Positions 6,920 through 8,294 of a stretch of DNA of 8,294 nt are shown here, in pieces. Position numbers and translations under genes: made by a program. The notes below the pieces were generated by a model, which saw only the letters and a list, made by a program, of their open reading frames with translations, ran no database searches and had not been told where the DNA came from. The DNA comes from an uncultured Prevotella sp. (lineage in GTDB: Bacteria; Bacteroidota; Bacteroidia; Bacteroidales; Bacteroidaceae). Each line of letters starts with the position of its first letter. Positions within the stretch are counted from its first letter, which is position 1. The stretch spans positions 1 through 8,294 of the forward strand of contig USHW01000066.1 in assembly GCA_900554545.1 (NCBI GenBank). Direction: 5' to 3'.

Positions 6920-7007
6920 GCAAAAGGCCGTCTTTTAGCTCCTAAAAGGCGGCCTTTTGCCGTATAAAAGACGGTCTTTCGGAATGCAAAAGGCCATCAA
7001 ACGGAAA
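6920..7007. repeat. Array B: four tandem 22-nt units, same family as array A
   Basis: Units start at 6920, 6942, 6964 and 6986, the same 22-nt period and the same number of units as array A. Unit 1 pairs with unit 2 over 17 positions (6920-6936 with 6944-6960, one G-T pair, 7-nt loop). Unit 3 pairs partly with unit 4 (6970-6979 with 6989-6998, one G-T and one mismatch). Unit 4 has lost its CTTTT half. The array starts 14 bases after the receptor stop codon, so the first hairpin would lie at the 3' end of that mRNA. It could act as a terminator or stabiliser, but the stem is followed by only GCCGTATAAAAG, with no T-run. It may simply be a dispersed intergenic repeat. Confidence 0.85.
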
Positions 7008-7255
7008 ACGTCCGGCATCCCCAGCTACAAAGAACTGCAATAACGGCACCCCTGCATCACTACCGAAGCCATGTTATTCAGCCATTAATTTGGCAAATTC
7101 AAAATAAAAGTGTAATATTGCAAGCTGAAAATTCGACAAACAGTCCACCCCCAAAGCCCGTCCCGTAAAAAACGAAACAGATACAGCCGAAAAGCTGCCG
7201 GGGCAAAGCCGTTCGGGGGAAACAGGCAAACACAACGTTTCAACAAAAGCAAAAC
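7008..7255. other. Intergenic region and long leader of the DUF3256 gene
   Basis: No ORF of note is present. After array B, about 80 bases show nothing recognisable, then comes the promoter at 7089-7120. Its predicted leader, about 7127-7255, is roughly 130 nt, long for this window. It is A- and C-rich with a GC-rich middle (7186-7217) in which CCGAA and TTCGG could form a weak stem. I cannot match it to a known riboswitch. The bases before the ATG are A-rich with no Shine-Dalgarno, which is common in Bacteroidetes. Confidence 0.5.
7089..7120 (+). promoter_or_regulatory. Promoter of the DUF3256 gene
   Basis: TTTG at 7089-7092 lies 20 bp upstream of TAATATTG at 7113-7120, which matches the TAnnTTTG -7 box with one change. 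Transcription would start near 7127. Confidence 0.6.
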
Positions 7256-7906
7256 ATGAAAAGAAGATTTATCCTGACAATGGCGTTGGCATGCAGCATG
7301 ACGGCAGTTACAGCGCAAGTGACAATAAAAGACGCATTATGCAGCATGCCCGAAACAATCATACCATATATTGGCGAAGAACAACGCGAGGAGATTTGCA
7401 AGTTCACCAACGAGACAGACACCATTAAGATAAAAAACGAACTTAACGGCTTTACCGAAGTCAACCTGTCGGGAACCGATTTCGCCAGGATAAAATTGAA
7501 CGAAAGCGCAACCCTGCAAATCAAACTGTTGCCAGTAAACGATACGGCACAAGTTATCTGCATGGTAAAAACAATGACGGCACCAATATCGGAAAGCGAC
7601 GTGAAATTTTATTCAACCGGCTGGTCACTGATAGACAACAACTTCGGACTGCCACAATTTTCAGATGCGGAAAACCTGACCGCAACCTTTACACAACGGC
7701 CCGACACCATGCCGGCAAACAAGTTTGAAGAACTGCTCGGATATTTCGAACCGGCGACAGTCTATGCCGACATAAGTCCAAAAGAAAATGTCATAACGTA
7801 TAAACTTGGCATCCCGTTGGCTTCCAAAACAGAAAAAGACGAGCTAAGAGCAATAATTAAGCCAAAATCCTATAAATGGGCAGGGGCCAACTTTAAAAAA
7901 TATTAA
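7256..7906 (+). CDS. DUF3256-family secreted protein
   Basis: This 216-residue protein starts with a clear signal peptide: MKRR, a hydrophobic core to about residue 18, and likely cleavage after TAVTA before QVT. The mature part matches my memory of the Bacteroidales DUF3256 family: an early MPETIIPYIGEEQREEI segment, a central run rich in short strands (SATLQIKLLPVNDTAQVICMV), then SDVKFYSTGW, and a C-terminal region ending in FKKY. The family has no known function; a periplasmic or surface location is inferred from the signal peptide. No lipobox is present. It has its own promoter and a leader of about 130 nt. Its GC content is visibly lower than that of the receptor gene (about 42% against 67% in sampled 60-base lines), so it may evolve differently or have been acquired separately. 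It ends TAATGA, and no terminator directly follows. Confidence 0.85.
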   Translation: MKRRFILTMALACSMTAVTAQVTIKDALCSMPETIIPYIGEEQREEICKFTNETDTIKIKNELNGFTEVNLSGTDFARIKLNESATLQIKLLPVNDTAQVICMVKTMTAPISESDVKFYSTGWSLIDNNFGLPQFSDAENLTATFTQRPDTMPANKFEELLGYFEPATVYADISPKENVITYKLGIPLASKTEKDELRAIIKPKSYKWAGANFKKY

Positions 7907-7932
7907 TGACAGCACATTTTCTTGCATAATAT

Positions 7933-7963
7933 TTTGCATGATTGAAAATAATCCATACCTTTG
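7933..7963 (+). promoter_or_regulatory. Promoter of the short RNA at 7970
   Basis: TTTG at 7933-7936 is 19 bp upstream of TACCTTTG at 7956-7963, a perfect match in sequence and spacing to the Bacteroidetes consensus. Transcription should begin near 7970, within the T-run that follows. Confidence 0.8.
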
Positions 7964-7969
7964 CACTGT

Positions 7970-8035
7970 GTTTTTCATGGTATTAGATTATTAAGATTAA
8001 TAAAAAGATTGGTTGTCGTGAGACAACCTCTTTTT
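7970..8035 (+). ncRNA. Short promoter-to-terminator transcript, orphan leader or small RNA
   Basis: A strong promoter at 7933-7963 would drive a transcript of only about 65-70 nt before the terminator at 8002-8035. It begins with a T-run, then has an AT-rich segment (7977-8001) containing ATGGTATTAGATT, then the hairpin. A five-codon ORF, MVLDY, spans 7977-7994. From memory, very similar starts (TTTTTCATGGTATTAGATT) recur before genes in Bacteroides and Prevotella genomes as short leaders ending in a terminator; I cannot verify this here. No gene follows that it could control: the next feature is a tRNA with its own promoter. It is therefore either an independent small RNA or a leader that lost its gene. 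Confidence 0.6.
8002..8035 (+). terminator. Strong intrinsic terminator
   Basis: GGTTGTC (8011-8017) pairs perfectly with GACAACC (8022-8028) around the tetraloop GTGA. The flanking AAAAAGA (8002-8008) can pair with TCTTTTT (8029-8035), giving a classic A-tract, hairpin and T-tract. It ends the short transcript above and could also work in the reverse direction. Confidence 0.9.
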
Positions 8036-8040
8036 GTTTT

Positions 8041-8190
8041 AAAGCCCTGCATCTTTTTTACCATATCTGACGAACGCCCCTTACATCGTTCCGGCCGTGG
8101 TTCCGACTGATTATAATAAGGTGGAAACACATGATAACGCACTCAAAAAGGACAAAAGATAAATTTTATAAAAAATATTGTCGCAAAAAA
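8041..8190. other. Non-coding spacer before the tRNA promoter
   Basis: I see no convincing gene or RNA. A 36-codon ORF starts at ATG 8131, with AAGGTGG just upstream, and runs to a TAA at 8239-8241. It is lysine-rich, overlaps the tRNA promoter and looks like a chance frame in AT-rich DNA. Confidence 0.5.
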
Positions 8191-8221
8191 TTTGCAGGAA
8201 CAAAAAAAATGCTTACCTTTG
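8191..8221 (+). promoter_or_regulatory. Promoter of tRNA-Ser
   Basis: TTTG at 8191-8194 is 19 bp from TACCTTTG at 8214-8221, matching the Bacteroidetes consensus exactly. The predicted start near 8228 gives a 5' leader of about 38 nt, to be removed by RNase P. Confidence 0.85.
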
Positions 8222-8265
8222 CAACCGCATTTGAGCGATAATGCTTCGGTACAATAAACCGGAAA

Positions 8266-8294
8266 GGAAGTTTGGGTGAGTGGCTGAAACCAGC
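8266..8294 (+). tRNA. tRNA-Ser, 5' part only (cut by the window edge)
   Basis: The first 29 bases of a class II tRNA are present. They comprise the acceptor strand GGAAGTT (8266-8272), TG at positions 8-9, a D arm with stem GGT (8275-8277) and ACC (8289-8291) around GAGTGGCTGAA, then AGC leading into the anticodon arm. The TGAGTGGCTGAAACCA pattern is typical of serine tRNAs rather than leucine tRNAs. The anticodon, variable arm and 3' end lie outside the window, so the isoacceptor is unknown. A consensus promoter lies at 8191-8221. Confidence 0.88.

Noticed and set aside
8131..8241. 36-codon ORF with AAGGTGG upstream
   Set aside because: Lysine-rich, overlaps the tRNA promoter, and has no recognisable motif; likely chance.

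Overview
The window looks like chromosomal DNA of a Bacteroidales bacterium, most likely Prevotella in the broad sense. Three things point there: promoters with a TTTG box about 19-20 bp upstream of TAnnTTTG, a DUF3256-type secreted protein, and a TonB-dependent receptor of a type common in Bacteroides and Prevotella. The genus is an inference, because no rRNA or marker phylogeny is available. All recognisable genes are on the + strand. No phage, plasmid, insertion sequence, CRISPR array or defence genes were seen.

Layout. 1-567 is non-coding and rich in repeats: a cluster of GTGACGGATGAA-like motifs in both orientations (94-295), then four 22-nt tandem units that fold in pairs (368-455), then a promoter. 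568-1485 is metA, with all the usual catalytic residues; Glu111 predicts acetyl-CoA rather than succinyl-CoA use. A striking 36-bp inverted repeat built of octamers (1484-1595) fills the gap to a U32-family protein (1610-3448), probably an RNA hydroxylase of the RlhA/TrhP type. One base later starts a lipoprotein with an SH3-like region and about five membrane segments (3450-4409). These three genes probably form one transcription unit from the metA promoter.

A separate promoter (4412-4443) serves an 809-residue TonB-dependent outer-membrane receptor (4477-6906). Just after its stop lies a second array of the 22-nt repeat family (6920-7007), again four units. Next come a promoter with a leader of about 130 nt and a DUF3256 secreted protein (7256-7906) of clearly lower GC. 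The right end holds a short transcription unit with its own promoter and an intrinsic terminator but no real ORF (7970-8035), then a promoter and the first 29 bases of a tRNA-Ser cut by the window edge.

The genes are ordinary housekeeping and transport functions: methionine synthesis, RNA modification, envelope proteins and nutrient uptake. The unusual content is between the genes: the two 22-nt arrays in which unit 1 pairs with 2 and unit 3 with 4 despite different cores, the octamer hairpin, the motif cluster at the left, and the orphan short RNA. I found no convincing new multi-gene system.
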